From Lachnospiraceae bacterium (lineage in GTDB: Bacteria > Bacillota > Clostridia > Lachnospirales > Lachnospiraceae): DNA of 56,164 nucleotides. The position numbers and the translations under genes were made by a program. Under the pieces are notes generated by a model, which was not told where the DNA came from, made no database searches, and saw nothing but the letters and a program-made list of their open reading frames with translations. This document shows, piece after piece, positions 32,933-40,526 of this stretch; position 1 is the first letter of the stretch, and each line of letters starts with the position of its first letter. Where the stretch lies: contig JAILHT010000030.1 of the NCBI GenBank assembly GCA_024695665.1, positions 1-56,164 on the forward strand, read 5' to 3'.

Positions 32933-33592
32933 CTATGAGAAATTCGGTTCTGTTTCAAATATCATTTCTTTTCCTGTGACGGGATGTCTGAATGAAAACA
33001 GCACGCAGGCAAGGCAAACATTCTTTGTCATGCCCTTGCATTTTTCACTCCCGTATTTTTTGTCGCCAACCAGCGGATAGCCCGCATTCGCAAACTGCAC
33101 TCTGATCTGGTGATGCCTTCCCGTGTCCAAAAAAACACGGACAAGCGCCTCATCGTCCCCGGCTTCTATTACCTTGTAGCTAAGATGTGCATGTTTTGCT
33201 CCGGGTGTGTTTTTTCCTACAACCTTTGAGGTGTTCGTCCTCCCATCCCTCAGGAGATAATCCAAAAGATCACCGGTATCTTCCGCTTTTAACGGTTCCT
33301 TATCAAAATCCCAGGTAACGCGCGCAATGTATTCTTTTCCCGCACTCTTGTCTCTTATTTGCGATGCAAGGCAGTCGGTCGCTTTTTTGTTTTTCCCGAA
33401 AGCAATAACGCCTCCGACCGGCTGGTCTAATCTTGTCACAAGTCCGACATACGGCTCTTTGCCATTTGCAACAAAGTACTTTTTTATCTCGCTCACCATA
33501 TCCGGCATTCTTAGGTTTGAAGTCTGCACCGGTACTCCCGGTGGCTTGTCTATGACGATCACCTGATCGTCCTCATATAAAATATCAAACAT
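32933..33592 (-). CDS. RluA-family RNA pseudouridine synthase
   Basis: Converts uridine to pseudouridine in rRNA or tRNA. The 219-aa protein has the opening YEDDQVIVIDKPPGVPVQ, the catalytic block LVTRLDQPVGGVIAFGK with the essential Asp, and the closing HQIRVQFANAGYPLVGDKKYG. It lacks an S4 domain, so the RNA target cannot be named. ATG at 33592 lies 1 bp after the stop of the response regulator; a longer frame would overlap that gene. The ribosome binding site is weak, so translational coupling is likely. Confidence 0.9.
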   Translation of the reverse strand: MFDILYEDDQVIVIDKPPGVPVQTSNLRMPDMVSEIKKYFVANGKEPYVGLVTRLDQPVGGVIAFGKNKKATDCLASQIRDKSAGKEYIARVTWDFDKEPLKAEDTGDLLDYLLRDGRTNTSKVVGKNTPGAKHAHLSYKVIEAGDDEALVRVFLDTGRHHQIRVQFANAGYPLVGDKKYGSEKCKGMTKNVCLACVLFSFRHPVTGKEMIFETEPNFS

Positions 33593-33593
33593 T

Positions 33594-34286
33594 TTAAACT
33601 TTGAAGCGGTATCCGACACCCCATATAGTCTCAATATACTGAGGTTTTGCCGTATTGAGTTCCACTTTTTCCCTTATCTTTTTGATGTGTACAGTCACCG
33701 TCGCTATATCTCCGATGGATTCCATATCCCATATCTCTCTGAAGAGCTCATCCTTGCTGTAAACATGGTTTGGATTTGATGCCAAAAATGTCAAAAGGTC
33801 AAACTCTTTTGTGGTGAACTGCTTCTCCTCGCCGTTCACCCAGACACGCCTTGCGGTCTTGTCGATTTTTAATCCTCTTATTTCTATAACATCATTCTCC
33901 GGCGCATTTGTTGATATAAGTCTGTCATATCTCGCTAGATGGGCTTTTACCCTGGCAACAAGTTCACTCGGCGAGAACGGTTTTGTTATATAATCATCAG
34001 CCCCGAGTCCCAGACCTCTGATCTTGTCTATGTCATCCTTCTTTGCGGAAACCATGAGTATCGGTGTGTTTTTCTCCGCTCTTATCTTCTTGCAGATATC
34101 AAATCCGTCAATTCCGGGAAGCATAAGGTCCAGAATATAGAGGTCAAAATCCTCCTCCATCGCTCTGTTAAGACCTGACACTCCGTCGTTTTCTACATAT
34201 ACTTCAAAGCCGCTAAGTTCCAGGTAGTCCTTCTCAAGGTCTGCTATTGCCACCTCATCCTCTATGATAAGAATCTTACTGCTCAT
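33594..34286 (-). CDS. OmpR/PhoB-family response regulator
   Basis: 230-aa DNA-binding regulator. Receiver: IEDEVAIADL acidic pocket, YILDLMLPGIDG with phosphoacceptor Asp, MVSAKKDDIDK with the switch Ser, and DYITKPFSPSELVARV with the conserved Lys. The C-terminal winged helix ends in VTVHIKKIREKVELNTAKPQYIETIWGVGYRF. The ribosome binding site GAGGAGG lies inside the end of the kinase gene, and the two overlap by 11 bp. Target genes are unknown. Confidence 0.94.
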   Translation of the reverse strand: MSSKILIIEDEVAIADLEKDYLELSGFEVYVENDGVSGLNRAMEEDFDLYILDLMLPGIDGFDICKKIRAEKNTPILMVSAKKDDIDKIRGLGLGADDYITKPFSPSELVARVKAHLARYDRLISTNAPENDVIEIRGLKIDKTARRVWVNGEEKQFTTKEFDLLTFLASNPNHVYSKDELFREIWDMESIGDIATVTVHIKKIREKVELNTAKPQYIETIWGVGYRFKV

Positions 34287-35781
34287 TGGTTACCTCCTCA
34301 TATTTTCTGATGACGAAATACATTATTGTTCCGACATCGCTCTTGCTTGTCACCCATATCTTTCCGCCGTGATCCTCAATTATCTTTTTGACTATCGACA
34401 ATCCTATCCCGCTTCCTCCGGTGGCTGAATTTCTCGACGCATCAGCTCTGTAAAAACGTTCAAATACATACGGGAGATCTTTCTGATCAATTCCTTTTCC
34501 GTTGTCCTCTATCTCAACCTGGATAAAGTCTCCGACGTCCTTTACCCTCAGGTTTATTACGCCCGCCCTTACGGACATATATTTCACGGAGTTTCCGACT
34601 ATATTGTTTATCACTCTCTTTAACTGCTCAGGGTCAGCTATTATAATGACATCATTGTCGACATAATTCAAATAGCTGAATCCGATATTTTTGTTCTCCA
34701 GATCGATTCCAAGTTCCTCTGCGCAGTCATTGAAGTAATCCGCAACAGGCAATTTGATAAAATTGTACGGGATCTTATTTGTATCAATCTTCGAATACAA
34801 GGTCAGCTCGTTTATGAGAAGATCCATCTCGTTTGCCTTATTGTTTATGGTTCTTAAATACTTTTCTCTCTTTTCGGGAGTGTCCGCAACGCCGTCCAAA
34901 AGTCCTTCGGAATATCCTTTTACAGCGGTTATAGGCGTCTTCAAATCGTGAGCTATATTGCTTATCAACGCCTTGTTCTCCATCTCATTGTTGAGTTTTT
35001 CCTCGGAGGACTCCTTTAGGCGCTTTCTCATCTCCTCAAAACTGGAGCATAACCTTCCGATCTCATCATCGCTCTTCGCGTCAAGCGTAAAATCGAGATT
35101 GCCTTCCGCAATATTGTACGTGGCCTCCTCTAGCTTTTTGAGAGGCATGATCATTCCGCTGTAAATCCATGCTATCAACATCGCAGCCGTACAGATAAGG
35201 ATTATGAGAATGGAGATAATGACATCAAGAGTCAGTTTTTTTGCCTCCGGGAAAAGTTCGATTCCCTGAATCACAAGATATATCGTTCCCTCGTCTCCGT
35301 TCTCTGTGATAAAACCGACCTGCTTGATAAGTGACTGGCTCTCGTCCTCCTCTATATAAGTTCCCACCGACATATCATAATCGTTTCCATCATAGTCCGG
35401 AACATTCATATCCGCGTAATCATCGTTTCCGCTACCGTTGAATACGAGTTCATCTCCAACAGTGACCATGAGAAAAGCATTTTTCTTTCTAAGCTCATCA
35501 TTTTTTTCCGTGAGAAAATCGACATCAATCAGCTTGTCCGGCTCGTTCTCCGCAACATCCGTCAGTTCATCGTACATTACAGATGCGTATCTGTTCATGA
35601 GCTGAAGGGAATTCACAAGATAGTTTATGTCTATCTCCTCTATACCGTATGCCGTCTCGATTGCTGTTATCTGCGATTTGAAAAATCCCCAGATAAATAT
35701 GCTTGCCATAAAAATCGGGACGAAAAGTATTATACAAAATGAAATTATAAGTCTTGTTTTTAGTTTCATCTGTTTTTTCAT
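34276..35781 (-). CDS. Sensor histidine kinase with HAMP domain
   Basis: Membrane sensor of 501 aa that pairs with the overlapping OmpR-type regulator. Two membrane helices (LIISFCIILFVPIFMASIFIW near residue 10 and IILICTAAMLIAWIYSG near 190) bracket an external sensor domain of about 150 acidic residues. HAMP (MPLKKLEEATYNIAEGNLDF), HisKA (ALISNIAHDLKTPITAVKGYSEG) and HATPase boxes (NNIVGNSVKY, IEDNGKGI, GGSGIGLSIVKK) follow. ATG at 35781 is chosen; the longer frame begins inside the metK terminator hairpin. The regulated stimulus is unknown. Confidence 0.92.
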   Translation of the reverse strand: MKKQMKLKTRLIISFCIILFVPIFMASIFIWGFFKSQITAIETAYGIEEIDINYLVNSLQLMNRYASVMYDELTDVAENEPDKLIDVDFLTEKNDELRKKNAFLMVTVGDELVFNGSGNDDYADMNVPDYDGNDYDMSVGTYIEEDESQSLIKQVGFITENGDEGTIYLVIQGIELFPEAKKLTLDVIISILIILICTAAMLIAWIYSGMIMPLKKLEEATYNIAEGNLDFTLDAKSDDEIGRLCSSFEEMRKRLKESSEEKLNNEMENKALISNIAHDLKTPITAVKGYSEGLLDGVADTPEKREKYLRTINNKANEMDLLINELTLYSKIDTNKIPYNFIKLPVADYFNDCAEELGIDLENKNIGFSYLNYVDNDVIIIADPEQLKRVINNIVGNSVKYMSVRAGVINLRVKDVGDFIQVEIEDNGKGIDQKDLPYVFERFYRADASRNSATGGSGIGLSIVKKIIEDHGGKIWVTSKSDVGTIMYFVIRKYEEVTNEQ

Positions 35782-35801
35782 ATATTCGGTCTCTTTAAAA
35801 T

Positions 35802-35834
35802 AAAAATGCTGTACGCAAGTATTTACGTACAGCA
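35802..35834 (-). terminator. Terminator of metK, directly abutting the sensor kinase gene
   Basis: Minus-strand TGCTGTACG and CGTACAGCA pair over 9 bp (loop 10 nt), followed by TTTTTATTTT. Only about 20 bp separate it from the kinase start. Confidence 0.75.
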
Positions 35835-35837
35835 TAA

Positions 35838-35846
35838 ATTATATCA
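35838..35846 (-). promoter_or_regulatory. Possible extended -10 promoter of the sensor kinase operon
   Basis: Minus-strand TGATATAAT (TGn plus perfect TATAAT). No -35 match is seen. Transcription would start at the base of the metK terminator hairpin, making that hairpin the 5' end of the kinase mRNA. Confidence 0.5.
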
Positions 35847-35932
35847 TTGTTTGTAAAAAATCCCATTTAATTTCTATGAGTTTTTCTAAACATTTTATAA
35901 ACCGAAGCAGCCGGTTTTATAAGCGTCCATGA

Positions 35933-37114
35933 TTAAAGATACTTCTTTAAAGCGTCTGCCTTGTCTGTCTCCTCCCAAGGGAATTTGACATCGGTACGTC
36001 CGAAATGTCCGTATGCAGCGGTAGCTCTGTAGATTGGACGTCTCAAGTCAAGCATCTTTATGATTCCGGCCGGACGAAGATCGAAGTTCTCACGAACTAT
36101 CTCTACAAGTTTCTCGTCTGAAACTTTTCCTGTTCCGAAGGTGTCGATCATAATTGAAGTAGGCTCTGCAACACCGATTGCATATGAGAGCTGAATCTCA
36201 CATCTGTCTGCAAGACCTGCAGCTACAATATTCTTTGCAACATATCTTGCTGCATATGCTGCGGAACGGTCAACCTTTGTGCAGTCTTTTCCGGAGAATG
36301 CTCCGCCGCCGTGACGTGCATATCCGCCGTAGGTGTCTACTATTATCTTTCTACCGGTGAGTCCTGCATCTCCGTGAGGTCCTCCGATAACGAATCTTCC
36401 TGTAGGATTTATAAAGAATTTTGTCTTGTCGTCGATGAGCTCCTTAGGAAGGATCGGATCGAATACATATTTCTTTATATCCTCATGTATCTGCTCCTGA
36501 GTCACATCAGGATCGTGCTGAGTCGAGAGGACAACTGCCTCAAGACGCTTAGGCTTTCCATTCTCATCATACTCCACTGAAACCTGTGTCTTTCCGTCCG
36601 GTCTTAGGTATGTGAGTGTATTGTCTTTTCTGACCTTTGTGAGCTGAAGTGCAAGCTTGTGTGCAAGGTCGATAGGATATGGCATAAGTTCAGGAGTCTC
36701 GTTTGTAGCATATCCAAACATCATTCCCTGATCTCCGGCGCCTGTGTCGAGCTCATCCTTAAGATCACCCTTCTTTGCCTCGAGAGCCTTGTCAACACCC
36801 ATTGCGATGTCAGCTGACTGCTGGTCAAGAGCAACCATAACCGCGCATGAGTTTCCGTCGAGTCCCTTGTCTCCCGAATCGTATCCGATATCGAGAACCG
36901 TCTTTCTTACAATATCCGGAATGTCAAGCTTAGCCTTTGTTGTAATCTCTCCGGTAACAAGAACGAATCCCGTACAGCTTGCTGTCTCACATGCAACACG
37001 GCTCATAGGATCCTGTTCCATACATGCGTCCAAAATAGCATCCGAAACGGCATCGCAAAGTTTGTCAGGATGTCCTTCGGTTACTGATTCCGATGTGAAT
37101 AATAATTTTTCCAT
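35933..37114 (-). CDS. metK: S-adenosylmethionine synthetase
   Basis: Makes SAM from methionine and ATP. The 393-aa protein shows [21 protein letters not shown] at the start, the ATP-binding [16 protein letters not shown], and [21 protein letters not shown], and the P-loop-like [23 protein letters not shown]. It is expressed from a TTGACA promoter through a SAM-I riboswitch and terminator, so SAM represses its own synthesis. GGAGAC precedes ATG. The luxS-mtnN pair that recycles the product SAH is 29 kb away in this window. Confidence 0.98.
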   Translation of the reverse strand: MEKLLFTSESVTEGHPDKLCDAVSDAILDACMEQDPMSRVACETASCTGFVLVTGEITTKAKLDIPDIVRKTVLDIGYDSGDKGLDGNSCAVMVALDQQSADIAMGVDKALEAKKGDLKDELDTGAGDQGMMFGYATNETPELMPYPIDLAHKLALQLTKVRKDNTLTYLRPDGKTQVSVEYDENGKPKRLEAVVLSTQHDPDVTQEQIHEDIKKYVFDPILPKELIDDKTKFFINPTGRFVIGGPHGDAGLTGRKIIVDTYGGYARHGGGAFSGKDCTKVDRSAAYAARYVAKNIVAAGLADRCEIQLSYAIGVAEPTSIMIDTFGTGKVSDEKLVEIVRENFDLRPAGIIKMLDLRRPIYRATAAYGHFGRTDVKFPWEETDKADALKKYL

Positions 37115-37201
37115 ATTGTCTCCTTCTGCATTTATTCTACGTAAAATGCTGTGCTCTCCCTCCCTATATTTTACTTAGTGGAAGGGTGTCTTCTCTCACT
37201 G

Positions 37202-37232
37202 AGAAAAATAAAGCCCGCTTAAATAAGCGGGC
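37202..37232 (-). terminator. Riboswitch-controlled terminator of metK
   Basis: Minus-strand GCCCGCTTA and TAAGCGGGC pair over 9 bp around TT, followed by TTTATTTTT. Its CTTATT segment can instead pair with AATAAG of riboswitch P1, giving the antiterminator. Confidence 0.93.
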
Positions 37233-37248
37233 AGATTGTCTTGCTGTC

Positions 37249-37347
37249 CTCTTATTGTTCGATTTTTTCGCTCAGGTTGGCACCTTCCTTTTACGGGGTT
37301 GCCGTGACTTCACAGATCCTATGTATCTCCATCACTCTGAATAAGAG
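37249..37347 (-). ncRNA. SAM-I (S-box) riboswitch
   Basis: The 99-nt leader element has the S-box consensus. P1 is formed by CUCUUAUU and AAUAAGAG at the two ends. Inside lie AGAGUGAUGGAG, the kink-turn GUCACGGCAACC, and AAGGUGCCAACCUGAGCG. A small P4 (CGA...UCG) follows. With SAM bound, P1 is held closed and the terminator at 37202-37232 forms; without SAM the 3' strand of P1 (AAUAAG) pairs with CUUAUU of the terminator arm. The aptamer is seen directly; the switch logic is that known for the class. Confidence 0.97.
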
Positions 37348-37376
37348 AATCAAAATATTTACTTTTTATGCCACAC

Positions 37377-37405
37377 ACAATACACCTAAATATTGTGATT
37401 GTCAA
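37377..37405 (-). promoter_or_regulatory. Promoter of metK
   Basis: Perfect -35 TTGACA (37400-37405), 17-bp spacer, TATTGT (37377-37382). Start of transcription near 37370, just ahead of the riboswitch at 37347. Region 37115-37439 is otherwise the leader; 37406-37439 holds a short TACGC/GCGTA inverted repeat without a U-run. Confidence 0.8.
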
Positions 37406-37439
37406 CATAGCTTGCTACGCATAATCGCGTATTGATAAA

Positions 37440-38732
37440 TTATGACACACTGAGTTTGAACTTTGTAATCTCCTTATCCGAGGAAACCTTTTCAATCTTT
37501 GCGCCAAGTCCGGTGAGCTTCTCAGGGAAGTTCTCATAACCTCTCTCGATGTAATATATGTCATCGACTTCGGTTATTCCTTCGGCTGTAAGTCCCGCAA
37601 TTACAAGTGCGGCTCCGGCTCTAAGATCCGGTGAGCTTACATGTGCTCCGGTATATCTCTCAACACCGCTTATTATAGCGATATTGCTCTCAACTTTTAT
37701 GGATGCGCCCATCTTTGTGAGCTCATCGACATATTTAAATCTGTTCTCAAAAATATTCTCGGTTACAATGCTTGTGCCTTCGCTAAGAGCGAGTACAACC
37801 GTCATCTGCGGCTGCATATCCGTAGGAAATCCCGGATAAGGAAGTGTTGTAATCTGAGTATGTTTAAGTCTCTTGCTTGCTACAACTCTGACCGAATCGT
37901 CCATCTCATGAACTTCGCATCCGATCTCTAGGAGTTTTGCTGTGATTGCCTCAAGATGCTTAGGGATAACATTCTTAAGTGTAACATCTCCCCTTGTAGC
38001 AGCTGCGGCAAGCATAAATGTTCCGGCTTCTATCTGATCCGGAATGATAGAGTAGTTTGTCGCATGAAGCTTCTCAACTCCGTTTATTCTAATAACATCG
38101 GTTCCTGCACCCCTGATATTTGCTCCCATGCTGTTTAAACAGTTCGCAACATCAACAACGTGCGGTTCCTTTGCGGCATTCTCAATGACGGTTTTTCCCT
38201 CGGCCATAGCTGCTGCCATCATGACATTTATAGTCGCTCCGACCGATACCTTATCGAGGTAGATATGCGCTCCGACAAGTCTGTCTGCCTTGACAGATAT
38301 AAGTCCGTGAGAAATGTCCACCTCCGCTCCGAGTGCCTCGAAGCCTTTGATGTGCAAATCTATAGGTCTGCTTCCGATATTGCATCCTCCCGGAAGCGGA
38401 ACCGTCGCATTTTTGTATTTTCCGAGCATAGCTCCTATAAAATAGTAAGATGCTCTTATCTTCTTTATGTATTCATTGTCGACGCACATATCGTTGATAC
38501 TGCTTCCGTTGATCTTCGCAGTATGGTCATCGAGCATATCGACATGACCTCCGATACTGTCAATTGCATCGAGCATCGCCTTTATATCGCGGACTGCCGG
38601 AAGATTGTCAATAACAACCGTCTCGTCCGTCATTATAGCAGTTGCAAGAATTGCAAGAGCTGCATTCTTTGCTCCGCCTATGGTTACATCTCCAACCAGC
38701 GGTGTACCACCTTTTATAATATATTCATCCAT
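37440..38732 (-). CDS. murA: UDP-N-acetylglucosamine 1-carboxyvinyltransferase
   Basis: First committed step of peptidoglycan synthesis, adding enolpyruvate to UDP-GlcNAc; the fosfomycin target. The 430-aa protein has GGAKNAALAILAT near the start and the catalytic loop PLPGGCNIGSRPIDLHIKGFEALG, with the fosfomycin-reactive Cys present. The product therefore should be sensitive. ATG at 38732 (MDEYIIKGG) is chosen; an in-frame ATG at 38744 lies inside the ribosome binding region. Downstream of the shikimate-kinase-like gene by 42 bp. Confidence 0.95.
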   Translation of the reverse strand: MDEYIIKGGTPLVGDVTIGGAKNAALAILATAIMTDETVVIDNLPAVRDIKAMLDAIDSIGGHVDMLDDHTAKINGSSINDMCVDNEYIKKIRASYYFIGAMLGKYKNATVPLPGGCNIGSRPIDLHIKGFEALGAEVDISHGLISVKADRLVGAHIYLDKVSVGATINVMMAAAMAEGKTVIENAAKEPHVVDVANCLNSMGANIRGAGTDVIRINGVEKLHATNYSIIPDQIEAGTFMLAAAATRGDVTLKNVIPKHLEAITAKLLEIGCEVHEMDDSVRVVASKRLKHTQITTLPYPGFPTDMQPQMTVVLALSEGTSIVTENIFENRFKYVDELTKMGASIKVESNIAIISGVERYTGAHVSSPDLRAGAALVIAGLTAEGITEVDDIYYIERGYENFPEKLTGLGAKIEKVSSDKEITKFKLSVS

Positions 38733-38774
38733 CTCGCACCTCATACCAAATGCTACTGATTTTACAAAAGCGTA

Positions 38775-39311
38775 TTATATTCGCCTGTTTTTGACTTTGT
38801 CAATAGTAAAATCCACCAATTTCGACTCGAGCAGTGAAACCGTCTCCTCGATTCCAAGACCGTCCTCGTCGATTATGATGTCTGCATAGCGCTCGTAAAG
38901 GGGAACTCTCTCCTCGTAAAGATCCGATAGAGTCTGTCCTTCTCTGACAACGACTCCTCTTCCCTTTATGTCTCCCAACCGTTTGTCAATTGTTTCATAA
39001 CTTACTTTTAAGTATACCACAATTCCGATATTTTTGAGATGTTCCATTGCATTTTTTCCGTAAACCACACTTCCGCCGGTGGCAATAACGGAATTTTTTG
39101 TATCTATGTCCGCGTTTACGCTGTCTTCAATCCCGAGAAAACCTTCAATTCCGTCCTCGGCAATAATGTCTTTCAAAAGACGTTTCTCTCTGTCCTGTAT
39201 GAGAAGATCGGCATCCACAAACATGTAACCCATGACCTTTGCAAGAATCACACCTATCGTGCTCTTTCCGACCCCCGGCATTCCGATCAGGACAATGTTG
39301 TCTTTTTCCAT
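38775..39311 (-). CDS. Shikimate-kinase-like P-loop kinase with altered substrate motifs
   Basis: 178-aa small-molecule kinase with P-loop GMPGVGKST and the Walker-B-like FVDADLLI that holds the shikimate-binding Asp. The closing YEERVPLYERYADIIID helix is typical of AroK. Two hallmarks differ: the GGG motif reads ATGGSVV, and the RPLL block of the lid reads GRGVVV. No aromatic-pathway gene is nearby. Similar variants are common in Lachnospiraceae genomes, often annotated as shikimate kinase, so another substrate is possible. Its ATG overlaps the stop of the prsA-like gene (TAATG). Confidence 0.8.
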   Translation of the reverse strand: MEKDNIVLIGMPGVGKSTIGVILAKVMGYMFVDADLLIQDREKRLLKDIIAEDGIEGFLGIEDSVNADIDTKNSVIATGGSVVYGKNAMEHLKNIGIVVYLKVSYETIDKRLGDIKGRGVVVREGQTLSDLYEERVPLYERYADIIIDEDGLGIEETVSLLESKLVDFTIDKVKNRRI

Positions 39312-40465
39312 TATTCTGCCTCGGTCTCGGTTGTCTCAGTCTCTGCCTCTTCGGTGGTCTCGGTGCTTGCCTCGGTCTCCGCCTCTTCGGTGGACTCGGT
39401 GCTTGCCTCGGTCTCTGCCGTCTCGGTAGATTCGGTACTTGTCTCAGTCTCGGTCTCAGTCTCGGTTGAATCTGTGTACATATATTTAAAGTTTACTTTT
39501 GCCCACTCTTTTTCATTTACCGTCCACTCTTCTTCTCCGGCAAATCCGTCGACAACCTCGTTGTAATACTCTTCCTGTTTCTCCTCGAGAAGCTCTGCCT
39601 TCTTCTCCTCGGTTGCCTCCTCATTGTACTCGCTGTCCTTGCGAACAACATAGTAAGCATCATCTGTCTCTATAACACCTGAGATTTCTCCCTCGGCAAG
39701 TTCGTTTGCCGCTGTGATAACCTCCTCAGGAAGGGTGCTGTAATCATCATCCGCTCCGTAGGTGTATGTCTTTGTCTCAAGTCCGAGCTGAACGAGCATT
39801 GTCTCAAAATTCTCTGCTCCTGCGGATACAAGAAGCTCGGCGTTTGCGTAGAAGCCGGCCTTCTCATCATCCGTGTACTCAACGGTGTTTCCTTCGCTGT
39901 CTGTATATGAATCGATTTCATATTCAACATACGAGATGTCCTGCTGCTTTGCCTCGTCATCGGTGACTTCGACATCGGCGCTCTCCATTATTATTTCCTT
40001 GAGATCTGCCTGTATTGTCTGAAGGGTGAGATATTCTTTTACATACTCTTCATCGGCACCCATTGTCTTTAGCGCATCTTCCGTATTTGCTGCCAAAAAT
40101 TCAGACACGGTCTCGTCAATATCAGCTTTCTGCTCATCGGAAACCGAATAATCATAATCTTCCATATGTGCCTCAAGAAGCTTCATATCCTCGAGTGATT
40201 CGAGAACCATTGTCTTTACATCTTCCTCGAGTGTAGCTCCCGATCCGTAAAGATCCTGCGACCACATATCCTCTCCGAAATAACTTGACATACTGTCATA
40301 TCCGGCCTGTGTATACTTAGCCGCAAAATTTGCCAAGCCGAGTGATATTGTCACATCTCCGAGGCTTGCAACTGTCGCACTTCCATTTATACTCCCACAT
40401 CCTGCCAAAGTTCCGATTGCTATTGTCCCGGTCAAAAGCAGGGCGCAAAAACGTTTAAAATTCAT
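39311..40465 (-). CDS. PrsA/SurA-like foldase lipoprotein with acidic repeat tail
   Basis: Extracytoplasmic lipoprotein of 384 aa. The signal peptide ends with LAGC. Residues 40-170 resemble the SurA/PrsA N-terminal chaperone domain (VASLGDVTISLGLANF, long helices). The middle (residues 180-290) has the outline of a parvulin PPIase with GEISGVIETDDAYYVVRK at its end. The last 50 residues are Glu/Thr/Ser repeats. It probably helps fold exported proteins at the membrane. Mfd is upstream by 61 bp, the common mfd-prsA order of Clostridia. Catalytic PPIase residues are not clear by eye. Confidence 0.8.
   Translation of the reverse strand: MNFKRFCALLLTGTIAIGTLAGCGSINGSATVASLGDVTISLGLANFAAKYTQAGYDSMSSYFGEDMWSQDLYGSGATLEEDVKTMVLESLEDMKLLEAHMEDYDYSVSDEQKADIDETVSEFLAANTEDALKTMGADEEYVKEYLTLQTIQADLKEIIMESADVEVTDDEAKQQDISYVEYEIDSYTDSEGNTVEYTDDEKAGFYANAELLVSAGAENFETMLVQLGLETKTYTYGADDDYSTLPEEVITAANELAEGEISGVIETDDAYYVVRKDSEYNEEATEEKKAELLEEKQEEYYNEVVDGFAGEEEWTVNEKEWAKVNFKYMYTDSTETETETETSTESTETAETEASTESTEEAETEASTETTEEAETETTETEAE
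39314..39470 (-). repeat. Glu/Thr/Ser low-complexity tail repeats of the PrsA-like protein
   Basis: Repeats coding for STE-TAETEASTESTEEAE-type units, built from degenerate 30-bp blocks (GCTTGCCTCGGTCTCCGCCT and relatives on the plus strand). It is intrinsically disordered and highly acidic at the extreme C-terminus. Confidence 0.8.
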
Positions 40466-40526
40466 AATTTCCTCCTACCCAATTAACTATTCCCAGTCAA
40501 AAAAACTTTTTATATTATAGAAGATT

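Noticed and set aside
39311-39484. Plus-strand frames with Leu/Ser/Val repeats opposite the PrsA-like tail
   Set aside because: They are antisense readings of the Glu/Thr repeat DNA.
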